This document shows, one piece after another, positions 18,515 through 26,793 of a stretch of 44,896 nucleotides of DNA. Location of the stretch: contig CAJUAH010000027.1 of NCBI GenBank assembly GCA_910584375.1, positions 8,780 through 53,675 of the forward strand, written 5' to 3'. Below the pieces are notes generated by a model. The model was not told the origin of the DNA, searched no databases, and saw nothing but the letters and a program-made list of their open reading frames with translations. How positions within the stretch are numbered: the first letter of the stretch is position 1; each line of letters starts with the position of its first letter. Source of the DNA: an uncultured Acetatifactor sp. (GTDB taxonomy: Bacteria; Bacillota; Clostridia; Lachnospirales; Lachnospiraceae). A program made the translations under genes and the position numbers.

Positions 18515-18835
18515 TCAGGATTCCCTGAATGTGGCGCAGAGGGTCTCCTTGCAGTCGCAGGCGCCGCAGCCCTGAATATCCACATGCTCCGCCGTACATT
18601 TGTAATTCTTATTGTAGGTACACTTGGCAGCCTCGCAGTCAATACTGATATTGCTGGTGGGGTGACAGGTGCAGTTGGTGTAAGAATTGCTGGCTCCCTT
18701 TCTGGGGAGAAAGCTCTCGCAGCAGGTCTCGTTCTCACAGCAGGCATGTCTTCCGCCCACCATGATGTCCCCCTTGGAGCACAGTCTTTCCTTGTTGTAG
18801 GTACAGTTTTCCACAGTACATTTTAAATCCGTCAT
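18515..18835 (-). CDS. DUF1540 domain-containing Cys-rich protein
   Basis: A 106-residue protein with two copies of the DUF1540 pattern: CTVENCTYNKERLCSKGDIMV near the start and CEAAKCTYNKNYKCTAEHVDI near the end, with further Cys in between. The pattern suggests metal binding and the family is common in Clostridia, but its role is unknown. ATG at 18835 (MTDLKC) is preferred because GGAGG lies 5 bases before it; an ATG 12 bases upstream includes that ribosome site. A GC-rich inverted repeat (18849-18866) precedes the gene without a T tract. No promoter is evident, so read-through from thrS is possible. Confidence 0.88.
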   Translation of the reverse strand: MTDLKCTVENCTYNKERLCSKGDIMVGGRHACCENETCCESFLPRKGASNSYTNCTCHPTSNISIDCEAAKCTYNKNYKCTAEHVDIQGCGACDCKETLCATFRES

Positions 18836-18965
18836 CATTTCCTCCATCCGCCCGCTCAGGCGGGCGCCTTCATCAATGCCGACGCCGCGCTTGCCATGAG
18901 CCGGATCCGCGGCGATTACAGGTTCCTTTCATCAGTATGGACGGAGAAAAGATTTTTTATGCATT

Positions 18966-20927
18966 TTATTTTTCTTCCGAAATTTCTTCCTTTCGGATGG
19001 TTTTGGTACGGATCTCCTGGCAGATCTGGTCTATGAACTCCGCCAGAGGTTTCTGCCCCTCGTCCCCGGCAAAACGGCTCCTGACGGACACCAGGCCGCC
19101 TGCCTCCTCCTGCTCGCCTACCACCAGCATATAAGGTACTTTGGCCAGACGGGCCTCCCGGATCTTGAATCCGATCTTCTCGGAGCGGTTATCCACCTCC
19201 GCCAGCACGCCGTTTTTCTTTAGCTGCTCGCGGACGGACCGGGCATAGTCCTCGTATTTCTCGGAAATGGGCAGTATGCGGACCTGCTCCGGACACAGCC
19301 AGGTGGGGAATTTGCCGGCGTATTTTTCCACCAGCCAGGCCAGCGTGCGCTCATAACATCCCATGGAAGTCCTGTGGATGATATAGGGGCGCACTTTGTC
19401 GCCGTTCTGGTCGATAAAATACATGTCAAACTGCTCCGCCAGCAGAGCGTCCCACTGGATCGTGATCATCGTGTCCTCTTTGCCGTACACGTTGCGGGCG
19501 TTAATGTCGATCTTGGGGCCGTAGAATGCGGCCTCGCCCACGTCCTCCACATAGGGGATCCGCAGCTCGTTCATGATATCCCGCATATGCTGCTGGGTCT
19601 CCTCCCAGACCTCCGGCTCCCCGATATATTTTTCCCGGTTCTCCGGATCCCATTTGGACAGATGGTAGGTCACATCCTCCTCCACGCCCAGAGTCTGCAG
19701 ACAGTGCTTTGCCAGAGCCAGGCAGCCCTTGAACTCCTCCACCATCTGGTCGGGTCTGACGATCAGGTGTCCCTCGGAGATCGTGAACTGACGCACCCTG
19801 GTGAGACCGTGCATCTCCCCGGAGTCCTCGTTGCGGAACAGCGTGGAAGTCTCGCCGTAGCGCAGGGGCAGATCCCGGTAGGAGTGCTGGGTCGCCTTAT
19901 ATACATAATACTGGAAAGGGCAGGTCATGGGACGCAGGGCAAAAACTTCCTTGTCCTTCTCCTCATCCCCCATGACGAACATGCCGTCCTTGTAGTGATC
20001 CCAGTGGCCGGATATCTTGTACAGGTCTGACTTGGCCATCAGCGGCGTCTTGGTGCGGATATACCCCCACTCGTTGTCCTCCAGATCCTCGATCCAGCGC
20101 TGCATGGTCTGGATGATCTTGGCTCCCTTGGGCATCAGCAGAGGCAGCCCCTGCCCGATCACGTCCACGGTGGTAAACAGCTCCATCTCCCGGCCCAGTT
20201 TGTTATGGTCCCGGCGTTTGGCGTCCTCCATGCGCTCCAGGTGTGCAGCCAACTCTTCCTTGGTGCCATAAGCCGTGCCGTAAATACGCTGCAGACGGGC
20301 CTTGTTGGAGTCTCCTCGCCAATAGGCCATGGATGAAGAGGTCAGCTTAAACGCCTTCACCCCTTTGGTGTTCATCAGATGAGGGCCGGCGCACAGATCC
20401 ACGAACTCTCCCTGCCGGTAAAAGGATATCTCGGCATCCTGGGGCAGATCCCTGATCAGCTCCACCTTGTAAGGCTCGCCCTTCTCCTCCATAAAGCGGA
20501 TGGCATCCTCCCTGGGCAGCAAAAACTTCTCCAGGCGGGCGCCCTCCTTGACGATTTTCTTCATCTCCGTCTCCAGCTTATCCAGATCTTCTCTGGAGAA
20601 AGCCTCGTGGTCAAAATCATAATAGAATCCCTCTTCGATACTGGGTCCGATGGCCAGCTTTGCCTCCGGAAACACCCTCTTTACCGCCTCCGCCAGCACA
20701 TGGGAAGTGGTGTGGCGCAGAGCCGCCAGCCCCTCCGGATCTTTCGCCGTGCAGATCTCCAGTCGGCAATCCTGTTCCACCGCCGTGCGCAGATCCACCG
20801 TCTCGCCGTCTACTTTGGCACAGCAGGCCGCTCTGGCTAAACCCTCGCTGATATCCAGCGCAATGTCGTATACGCTTTTACTTTCTCCGTATTCTTTTAC
20901 GGAGCCGTCCTTCAATGTGATTTTCAT
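18966..20927 (-). CDS. thrS: Threonyl-tRNA synthetase
   Basis: A 653-residue enzyme of normal length that charges tRNA-Thr using ATP. It has an N-terminal TGS domain (KITLKDGSVKEYGESKSVYD), the editing domain with the HTTSHVLAEAV motif, the class II catalytic core (GQGLPLLMPKGA, RPMTCPFQYYVYK, PYIIHRTSMGCYERTLAWLVEKYAG) and a C-terminal anticodon-binding domain starting near CPEQVRILPI. The frame is open a further 78 codons upstream, but that region is the T-box RNA; ATG at 20927 follows AAAGGAGAA and begins with the conserved TGS sequence. Expression is controlled by the T-box leader. Nothing is missing in the catalytic motifs. Confidence 0.98.
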   Translation of the reverse strand: MKITLKDGSVKEYGESKSVYDIALDISEGLARAACCAKVDGETVDLRTAVEQDCRLEICTAKDPEGLAALRHTTSHVLAEAVKRVFPEAKLAIGPSIEEGFYYDFDHEAFSREDLDKLETEMKKIVKEGARLEKFLLPREDAIRFMEEKGEPYKVELIRDLPQDAEISFYRQGEFVDLCAGPHLMNTKGVKAFKLTSSSMAYWRGDSNKARLQRIYGTAYGTKEELAAHLERMEDAKRRDHNKLGREMELFTTVDVIGQGLPLLMPKGAKIIQTMQRWIEDLEDNEWGYIRTKTPLMAKSDLYKISGHWDHYKDGMFVMGDEEKDKEVFALRPMTCPFQYYVYKATQHSYRDLPLRYGETSTLFRNEDSGEMHGLTRVRQFTISEGHLIVRPDQMVEEFKGCLALAKHCLQTLGVEEDVTYHLSKWDPENREKYIGEPEVWEETQQHMRDIMNELRIPYVEDVGEAAFYGPKIDINARNVYGKEDTMITIQWDALLAEQFDMYFIDQNGDKVRPYIIHRTSMGCYERTLAWLVEKYAGKFPTWLCPEQVRILPISEKYEDYARSVREQLKKNGVLAEVDNRSEKIGFKIREARLAKVPYMLVVGEQEEAGGLVSVRSRFAGDEGQKPLAEFIDQICQEIRTKTIRKEEISEEK

Positions 20928-20965
20928 GATTCTTCTCCTTTCCCGGCCGTAGCCGCCATACACAC

Positions 20966-21240
20966 AAAAATCCCCTGCAATATCTCTATTGCAAGGGACG
21001 TAAGATACGCGGTTCCACCCTTGTTGCCGGATATTCACACGGATCGTGATTGCCAGATATTGATCCACATGTATACTCCGACCACCTTCATTCCTCCGTA
21101 ACGCAGAGCTGCGGGCTTGATTAAAGCCGCTCCGGGGCGGTCTTCCCCTGTTTCCCTCCAAGCCTGCTCACACCATACGGCATATGCCATAGCGGCTCTC
21201 TCTGCGGACTTCCACCGGGTACTCTTCCCATCAACGCTTT
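20966..21240 (-). promoter_or_regulatory. T-box leader controlling thrS (tRNA-Thr sensing)
   Basis: On the minus strand the signature AGGGTGGAACCGCG lies at 21008-21021, followed by a terminator hairpin (CCCTTGCAAT/ATTGCAGGGG, 20971-20998) and a T run. Upstream is a long structured stem I region with GAAGAGTA and AGAGAGCC elements. The likely specifier is ACC (Thr) at 21139-21141 within GAAGACCG, though I assigned it by eye. Uncharged tRNA-Thr pairing with specifier and T-box would favour the antiterminator and allow thrS transcription. Confidence 0.95.
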
Positions 21241-21249
21241 ATCTATGGC

Positions 21250-22278
21250 TTACGATATCACTTTTTTCCCGAAATGTAAAGAGGAAATTTTGGCTATTCG
21301 CACCAGCAGTCCGCTAAACGGCAATAACAGCAGCGTAGACGCCAAATTGAAAAAAAGGTGCATATTGGCGATCTGCATGGCGGGATTTTCCGGCGTCCAG
21401 GAGCCGACCCAGGCGGTCAGCGGCAGCAGGCAGTCTACTGCCAGAAAAACCGCCGTGCCCAGCAGGTTGATGACCAGATGCAGGCGGGCGCAGCTGCGGG
21501 CGGCAGGACTGAGGCGGGCGCTGGCCCACAGGGCCGTCACACAGGTGCCGATATTTTGACCGTAGACGATATAGGCGCTCTGCCGCAGCCCCACCATCCC
21601 CTCCGCCGCCATGGATTGCAGGATCGCCACCGAGGCGGAGGAGGACTGAATCACAGCCGTGAACAGGGCTCCGCCCAGCACACCCCGCACGGGATGTCCC
21701 AGCCCGCCCAGCAGCCGGGTAAGCCAGGGCAGGCTGCGGCAGGGAACCATGGCCTCCTGCATCAGTTCCATACCCAGCAGCAGCATCCCCAGACCCATGG
21801 CAAGCGCGCCGACCAGCTTTATACCCTCCGCCCGGCCCTCGCGCCGCTCCACGGTTTTCCGGCTCCTCCTATCACTGCCGGGAGACTTTGCCAGACCCCC
21901 GGCGACCAGCACACCCAGGGCTCCCCCGATCAGCAGGAGAGGCGCCAGCGACCGTATGGGCAGCGCCGCCATCACACCCGTCCCGGCAGTTCCCACATTG
22001 GCCCCCAATACCACACCTGCCGCCTGTTCCAGCGTCATGATCCCTTTGTCCACCAGGCTCACAGTCATCACGGTGATGGCTGTGGAAGACTGGGTCAAGG
22101 CCGTTATGACTGTCCCGGTCAACGCCCCTTTCCAGGGGTTGTCGGTAAACCGCCGCAGATTTTTTTCCAGGGCGGGCCCCGTCGCTTCCTCCAGGCTGTC
22201 TCCTATCAGATGCAGGCCGTACAGAAAGATACCCACTCCGGCTCCCAAACGGATCAATACGCCCGGCAATATTCCCAT
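21250..22278 (-). CDS. Na/Pi-cotransporter family membrane protein, short form
   Basis: A 342-residue polytopic membrane protein with the paired repeats of the Na+/phosphate symporter family (PF02690-like). The QSS motif occurs in both halves: TALTQSSTAITVMTVSLVDKG at about 60-80 and TAVIQSSSASVAILQSMAAEG in the second half. It also has GANVGTAGTGVMAAL and GQNIGTCVTALWAS. Relatives often carry a C-terminal PhoU-like cytoplasmic domain; this one ends right after the last membrane helix. It probably moves phosphate or another anion with sodium, but the substrate is unproven. The gene lies between the terminator of the signalling pair and thrS, and its 3' end contains the thrS promoter. Confidence 0.85.
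   Translation of the reverse strand: MGILPGVLIRLGAGVGIFLYGLHLIGDSLEEATGPALEKNLRRFTDNPWKGALTGTVITALTQSSTAITVMTVSLVDKGIMTLEQAAGVVLGANVGTAGTGVMAALPIRSLAPLLLIGGALGVLVAGGLAKSPGSDRRSRKTVERREGRAEGIKLVGALAMGLGMLLLGMELMQEAMVPCRSLPWLTRLLGGLGHPVRGVLGGALFTAVIQSSSASVAILQSMAAEGMVGLRQSAYIVYGQNIGTCVTALWASARLSPAARSCARLHLVINLLGTAVFLAVDCLLPLTAWVGSWTPENPAMQIANMHLFFNLASTLLLLPFSGLLVRIAKISSLHFGKKVIS
21252..21280 (-). promoter_or_regulatory. thrS promoter, inside the end of the upstream gene
   Basis: On the minus strand TTTACA (21275-21280) and TATCGT (21252-21257) are 17 bases apart, just before the T-box leader. The promoter overlaps the last ten codons of the Na/Pi transporter gene. Confidence 0.6.
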
Positions 22279-22332
22279 CTCATCCCCGTCCCTGCGTCCT
22301 GTTTTCTCCCTCTATTGTATGGAGGCGGGGGC

Positions 22333-22364
22333 AAAAATATGAGAGGGGCCGCAAGACCCCTCTC
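22333..22364 (-). terminator. Terminator of the signalling pair
   Basis: GAGAGGGG pairs with CCCCTCTC (22341-22364) around an 8-base loop, followed on the minus strand by ATATTTTTG. It lies 18 bases after the stop of the CheX-like/receiver gene. Confidence 0.85.
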
Positions 22365-22381
22365 TCAGACCCGTATCCCTT

Positions 22382-23683
22382 TTATTTCATCACGGTTTCC
22401 ATGACCGCAAGCACTTCACTGCGCTCATAGGGCTTTGTGATAAACTTCTCCGCGCCCAGCTTGAGCGCCTCTATGATCTTCTGCTGCTGTCCGGCGGCAG
22501 TGATCATCACCACCTTCGTACTGCGGTCGCAGGCCTTGATCTGTTCCAGGGCCGCGATACCGTCCATCCTGGGCATCGTAATATCCATCGTCACCACCTC
22601 GGGACGGTACTGTCTGTATGCCTCCAGCCCTTCCTCCCCGTTGGCCGCCTCCGCGACCACAGTGTATCCGCCCTCTTCCAGAATCGTCCGCAGCATCTTG
22701 CGGGACATCCTGGAATCGTCCACCACCAGGATCCCGCCCCTGGCGGATCCGGTATTCTGACCGCAGTCCGTACACTCCGCCGCGGTATCCAGGGGCGTCT
22801 GCCCCATCTCCACTTTGCTGTCCACCGCAATCAGCAGTTCCAGCCTGTGATCGGCTATATACACGGGCAATGCATACACCTTGCCCGTCGCTTTCTGGTC
22901 TTCATAGACAAAGGCGGGCTCCATGTCCAGATCAATCCCTTTGTTGCTCAAGTCGGAGGCAAACAGGCCGCTGCTGCAGTTGATAAACTCACACACCGCG
23001 TCATAGACATCCATTTTGCCCTGCCCGAAAGTATCCTCGGAAAAGCCGGACGCCAACGCGGCGAAACCGCCGTCCTCCGTCTCGGCCAGCGCAACATACA
23101 AATCATAATCCCCTGTGGTGTGCTGTCCCGCCAGGCGCCGGTACTGCAATTCCTCCACATGCCGGATCGGTCCCATATAAAAATCCCTGGTCACAAAGCG
23201 GTTGATATTGCGTATAACCAGACCGGCGATCTCCGTCACAAAAGGTTTGGATGAAAAGGCGAATATGGGCATCAGCGCGTCAAAGTCGTCATTTTTAAGG
23301 GCCGTCATATCCGCGTCCGAGAATCCCTTCTCCCTTTGAAAGGTTCCAAGATGGGCGTCAACCTGCGACGCAGTCACTTTGCCGGACTCCAGCAGCACCT
23401 GCAAAAACTGCAGATACGGATTGCCCTGTTTTTTCAGCAACTGTCCGACCTGCTCCTGGGTCAGCAGCCCTCTTTCCACCGCCAGATCCCCGAAACGTCT
23501 GTCAAACTGCAGCTGCAGCCTGTTCAGCATCTCCGCCTGCTCCTGGGTCAGCAGGCTCTCCGCCACGGCGATGGTACCCAGTTTGACCCGCGCGTCCAAC
23601 TGCTTTTCCATCACTTCACGGTAATCCTCCCGGCTGATCGCGCCTCTGTCCACCAGGTAATTTCCAAATAACTGACTAAACAT
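22382..23683 (-). CDS. CheX-like protein fused to a CheY-type receiver
   Basis: A 433-residue cytoplasmic signalling protein. Residues 1-130 are helical with two related segments (FGNYLVDRGAISREDYREV; FGDLAVERGLLTQEQVGQLL), like the N-terminal helices of MshE-type proteins. Residues about 140-290 look like a CheX/CheC-type chemotaxis phosphatase domain. A Cys pair (CTDC) sits in the linker. Residues 316-433 are a receiver with the acidic pair in VVDDSRMSRKM, phospho-acceptor D367 (VTMDITMPRMDG) and the late Lys in ITKPYERSE. It lies 24 bases after the diguanylate cyclase gene, in one transcript. Phosphorylation-dependent control of a c-di-GMP or chemotaxis output is inferred. Confidence 0.82.
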   Translation of the reverse strand: MFSQLFGNYLVDRGAISREDYREVMEKQLDARVKLGTIAVAESLLTQEQAEMLNRLQLQFDRRFGDLAVERGLLTQEQVGQLLKKQGNPYLQFLQVLLESGKVTASQVDAHLGTFQREKGFSDADMTALKNDDFDALMPIFAFSSKPFVTEIAGLVIRNINRFVTRDFYMGPIRHVEELQYRRLAGQHTTGDYDLYVALAETEDGGFAALASGFSEDTFGQGKMDVYDAVCEFINCSSGLFASDLSNKGIDLDMEPAFVYEDQKATGKVYALPVYIADHRLELLIAVDSKVEMGQTPLDTAAECTDCGQNTGSARGGILVVDDSRMSRKMLRTILEEGGYTVVAEAANGEEGLEAYRQYRPEVVTMDITMPRMDGIAALEQIKACDRSTKVVMITAAGQQQKIIEALKLGAEKFITKPYERSEVLAVMETVMK

Positions 23684-23707
23684 CCGGTACCTTCCTCTCC
23701 CCTGCCC

Positions 23708-25363
23708 CTACATGCTCTCCGGTTCCTGACCGTAGTAAGCAAATTTATTCTTTCCGCTCTTCTTAACCTGATACATGGCCTTGTCGGCACACACGATCAG
23801 CTGTTCTACGGTTCCGGCGTCCTTGGGATAAGAGGCTATACCGATACTTCCGGTGATCTTCTTTTTCGCCCCCCGGATGATAAAGTCTTTGGCAAACACC
23901 TGACGGCAGCCGTAAGCGGTCTTCTCCACGATCTTGCCCTGTTCGCTGAGCAGGATCATGATGAACTCGTCCCCCGCGTAGCGGTACGGCGTCAATATCT
24001 GAGAGGACATTGCCTTCATGCGGTCCGCAACCTGTTTCAGCGCCTCGTCGCCCGCCGCGTGACCGTATACGTCATTGATATTCTTGAAATCGTCGATATC
24101 CAGCATGATCACGGTACAGGGCAATTCCTGCTCGATCATCTGGGTCAGATCCTCCACAAATTTACTGCGGTTGTGCAGTCCGGTGAGGAAATCGTGCTGG
24201 GAGGCCGACTCCAGTATGCTCCGGGTGCCTTCCAGTTCCGACATCAGTTTCCTGCGGTGCAGATTGTCATAGAGTACTATGGCCAGAATTACGATCATGG
24301 CCACCGCAAAAACCAGCATGGGTAATATGATATTTTCATATTTTTCAAAAAAAGTAATGCGATGATTGACGATCTCCACGTCTTTGGGCAGCCTGGACAT
24401 ACTCATTTCGTACTTGTCCATCACTTCCTCATTGATATAATACACATTGGGGCTGTCCGCCACCTCGATCGAGGCGGGATCCATACCGCCCACGATAGAA
24501 CTTGCCATCTCGCCCGCTATCTGCCCCGACTTTCTCATGGATACCACATAACCGCCCAGCAATCCCTCTTCGATCCTGCTGTCCACCATGCGCATCACCG
24601 GTATCTTGGTGTATTTTACCAGCGTCTGGACGGCCTCCAGATTGGTGTAGATCTTGCCGCTCTTATCCTCGGACAGAAGAATGAAAATCAGCACTGTATC
24701 GCCGTTCTGCTGCCAGAGCCGGGTACGGAGATCCACCGTAGTACACTGGGACACATTAATCTCCCCGAAGGTCAGATCCGGGTACTGCTCCTGAGTAGCA
24801 TAAAAATTCTGCCGCTCCGCCTCCCCTGTCAGAGAGTCGTCCAGGATCGCTATGATTCTCCTGGTCTGGGGCCGCAATTCCATAATAAGGTCGATATTTT
24901 TCTCAAGGGACAGTTCTTCCACCACACCGGTGATCAGCGGATCCTGCCGGGCCAGTTCCCTGGCGTAGGGCACATTGTTGATTCCCTCAAACACAATGGG
25001 GATATCGTCGAACAGTTCCTCCCTGTAATCCACCGCAAACTTCAGCGCCGCGTCATCCCCTACCACGATCACGTCATAGGGCGGCACCACGGAGAGTGTG
25101 TAGGACAATCTATCATACAGCATCTGCGCCGCCGTCTCCTCATCCAACCGTTTGGTGTCCATAAAGTCATAGTCCACGGCAATGCCCGGCGCCATTCCCT
25201 CCAGCAGACCCTCGATCTGCAGCTGCACCGTGTCCCATCCATAGGAATAGGAACTGATGAACAGCACTCTTCCCTGCTCTCCCTCCGCCCGCGCCTGCTG
25301 GCGCACGCCAAAGAAAAGAAAAAGGCTCATTATAAAGATCAGTACTCCATAGATTCTTTTCAT
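23708..25363 (-). CDS. Diguanylate cyclase with extracellular ABC-type solute-sensor domain
   Basis: A 551-residue membrane protein that should make cyclic di-GMP from two GTP. After a signal sequence or anchor (MKRIYGVLIFIMSLFLFFGV), residues 30-330 resemble periplasmic sugar-binding/ABC-substrate-binding sensors (VLFISSYSYGWDTVQLQIEG). A membrane helix spans about 343-363. The GGDEF domain follows (HDFLTGLHNRSKF), with active-site motif AGDEF at 463-467, a common variant. The RxxD inhibitory site normally found just upstream is SQIL here, so product inhibition at that site is unlikely. It forms an operon with the downstream CheX-like/receiver gene and has its own promoter. Confidence 0.88.
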   Translation of the reverse strand: MKRIYGVLIFIMSLFLFFGVRQQARAEGEQGRVLFISSYSYGWDTVQLQIEGLLEGMAPGIAVDYDFMDTKRLDEETAAQMLYDRLSYTLSVVPPYDVIVVGDDAALKFAVDYREELFDDIPIVFEGINNVPYARELARQDPLITGVVEELSLEKNIDLIMELRPQTRRIIAILDDSLTGEAERQNFYATQEQYPDLTFGEINVSQCTTVDLRTRLWQQNGDTVLIFILLSEDKSGKIYTNLEAVQTLVKYTKIPVMRMVDSRIEEGLLGGYVVSMRKSGQIAGEMASSIVGGMDPASIEVADSPNVYYINEEVMDKYEMSMSRLPKDVEIVNHRITFFEKYENIILPMLVFAVAMIVILAIVLYDNLHRRKLMSELEGTRSILESASQHDFLTGLHNRSKFVEDLTQMIEQELPCTVIMLDIDDFKNINDVYGHAAGDEALKQVADRMKAMSSQILTPYRYAGDEFIMILLSEQGKIVEKTAYGCRQVFAKDFIIRGAKKKITGSIGIASYPKDAGTVEQLIVCADKAMYQVKKSGKNKFAYYGQEPESM

Positions 25364-25410
25364 GTGTACGCCCCGTTCCTCCCCCTACACACTTACTTGA
25401 TACTTTTTCT

Positions 25411-25439
25411 ATTATAATATATTGTCTGAATTTTTGCAA
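25411..25439 (-). promoter_or_regulatory. Promoter of the diguanylate cyclase operon
   Basis: On the minus strand TTGCAA (25434-25439) and a perfect TATAAT (25411-25416) are 17 bases apart, about 45 bases upstream of the start codon. Confidence 0.7.
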
Positions 25440-25500
25440 GCTTTGAATGACTTGTTTGTCACTTTTGTTCAATTTTTATGCTATTTCCCAGGCTAAAGAT

Positions 25501-25546
25501 AAAAGTGTACCTGCTGCCCTTCCCCGCGACAGTCAGGTACACTTTC
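25501..25546 (-). terminator. Terminator of the short-chain dehydrogenase gene
   Basis: AAGTGTACCTG pairs with CAGGTACACTT (11 base pairs) around a 20-base GC-rich loop, with TTTT at the end on the minus strand. It lies about 35 bases after the dehydrogenase stop. The stem is flanked by T/A runs on both sides. Confidence 0.75.
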
Positions 25547-25579
25547 TTATGCCATGTTGGTCGGAGATGCCGAACTCTG

Positions 25580-26380
25580 TTACGGTCTGAGCCCCAGACC
25601 GCCCTCCAGGGTGATCGTCTCGCCTGTCATGAACTTGAAGTCCGGGGAGGCCAGCTGCACGCACACCCTGCCGATCTCCATCTCCGCGTCTCCCAGATGC
25701 CCCATGGGAGGAATATGCACATTCTTCTCATATGCCTCGGGATAAGCCTGCTTGAACTGCTCCAGCTGCGCAGTCCAGGCCAGAGGGCAGACCACGTTCA
25801 CATTGATCCCGTCCTTGCCCCATTCGTTGGCGGCCACACGGGACAGTCCCCGGATGCCTTCCTTGGCGGCGGCGTAAGCGCACTGTCCGTAATTGCCGAA
25901 CAGCCCCGCGCCGGAGGCGAAATTGATCACGGAGCCTTTGCTCCTGGCCAGATAAGGATAGCATGCCTGCATATAGTAAAACGCGGCGTACAGGCCGGAG
26001 TACAGCGCCAGATCAAACTGCTCCGTGGTGTGATCCGCCAGCGTCACCCCCGAGGCGGAGGCCTGGGCGTTGTTGATCAGTACGTCGATGCCGCCAAAGG
26101 TATCCACGGTCTGCTTTACCACATTTTCCACCACAGCCTTGTTGTCGGCTCCCGCACACACGTCGGCCTGTACGCACAGCACCTTGACGCCGTATTTTTC
26201 CTCCAGCTCCTGCCTGGCGTCCTCCAGTTTCTTCACATTGCGGCCCGTGATCACCAGATTGGCCCCCTCTTTCGCGTAGGCCGTGGCGATGCCGTATCCG
26301 ATGGAACCGCATCTTCCGTCGCTGAGCACCGCTCTCCCCGCCCCTGTGATGATCGCCGTCTTTCCGTTAAAATTGCCCAT
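25580..26380 (-). CDS. Short-chain dehydrogenase/reductase (SDR family)
   Basis: A 266-residue NAD(P)-dependent oxidoreductase. The Rossmann start is KTAIITGAGRAVLSDGRCGS followed by IGYGIA, so the usual TGxxxGxG loop carries an extra ~10 residues. The NNAQA segment corresponds to the NNAG motif. The active site is visible as Ser in NFASGAG, Tyr and Lys in YAAAK. A C-terminal GETITLEGGLGLRP matches the family's end. The ATG at 26380 follows AAAGGAGAAGG; the frame is open 24 codons further upstream but lacks a ribosome site there. It is a single-gene transcript with its own promoter and terminator. The substrate cannot be told from sequence. Confidence 0.9.
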   Translation of the reverse strand: MGNFNGKTAIITGAGRAVLSDGRCGSIGYGIATAYAKEGANLVITGRNVKKLEDARQELEEKYGVKVLCVQADVCAGADNKAVVENVVKQTVDTFGGIDVLINNAQASASGVTLADHTTEQFDLALYSGLYAAFYYMQACYPYLARSKGSVINFASGAGLFGNYGQCAYAAAKEGIRGLSRVAANEWGKDGINVNVVCPLAWTAQLEQFKQAYPEAYEKNVHIPPMGHLGDAEMEIGRVCVQLASPDFKFMTGETITLEGGLGLRP

Positions 26381-26463
26381 ATCCTTCTCCTTTCTGCAAA
26401 ACCGATACCCTTTCGCGAAACATTGTTCCGCAAAAGTCTGAATTTTTTCCAAATTCTGTTATA

Positions 26464-26492
26464 AATATACCTCTTTTATCGGGACAAGTCAA
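26464..26492 (-). promoter_or_regulatory. Promoter of the SDR gene
   Basis: On the minus strand TTGACT (26487-26492) and TATATT (26464-26469) are separated by 17 bases, about 80 bases upstream of the SDR start. It is divergent from the thiamin promoter 70 bases away. Confidence 0.75.
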
Positions 26493-26560
26493 CGAAAAAC
26501 TACCGCCCGGATCCGGTCCGGTTACATAATGTCCGCAATGCGAAATTTTTCAAAAAACTA

Positions 26561-26589
26561 TTGACTTCCGCCCTTATACATCCTATACT
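26561..26589 (+). promoter_or_regulatory. Promoter of the thiamin salvage operon
   Basis: TTGACT (26561-26566) and TATACT (26584-26589) are 17 bases apart. The start of transcription would be near 26596, shortly before the TPP riboswitch. Confidence 0.8.
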
Positions 26590-26619
26590 GTCTATACAAC
26601 AAAATAGTGTGTGATCTGT

Positions 26620-26703
26620 GTTTGCGAGGGAACTGAACAAGTTGAAAAAGGTTGAGACCTGACCTCTGGACCTGTCGGCTAATACCGGCGTAGGGAAGCA
26701 ATT
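26620..26703 (+). promoter_or_regulatory. TPP (thiamin pyrophosphate) riboswitch
   Basis: The conserved THI-element pieces are in order: GAGGGAACTG, TTGAGACCTGACC, GGACCTG, GGCTAATACCGGCGTAGGGAAGC. TTGC and GCAA close the outer stem. A terminator follows at 26727-26762. Binding of TPP should favour that terminator and switch off tenA-thiDE, as in other Firmicute thiamin genes. Confidence 0.93.
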
Positions 26704-26726
26704 TCTTACGCCGTTTTGCGTCTGAA

Positions 26727-26762
26727 AGAGCTTCCGATTTGATACGGAGGCTCTGTTTTTGT
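26727..26762 (+). terminator. Riboswitch-controlled terminator
   Basis: AGAGC-TTCCG pairs with CGGA-GGCTCT (26727-26754) followed by GTTTTTGTTTG. It sits between the TPP aptamer and the ribosome site of tenA, which is the expected position for the expression platform. Confidence 0.85.
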
Positions 26763-26793
26763 TTGCATGGCAATATTATAAGGAGGCAAAGAA

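Noticed and set aside
18849..18866. A terminator after thrS
   Set aside because: The GCCCGC/GCGGGC stem has no T tract on either strand, so it is noted only as an inverted repeat before the DUF1540 gene.
20928..21161. A 78-codon N-terminal extension of ThrRS
   Set aside because: The region is the T-box RNA and terminator; the conserved TGS domain begins at the ATG at 20927 with a good ribosome site.
21358..22404. A 348-codon open frame on the plus strand
   Set aside because: It is antisense to the Na/Pi-type gene, has low-complexity Gln/His/Pro-rich composition, and arises from the GC-rich codon bias of the real gene.
24362..25417. A 351-codon plus-strand open frame rich in His, Leu and Gln
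   Set aside because: It is the mirror of the diguanylate cyclase gene and runs through that gene's promoter; no domain or ribosome site supports it.
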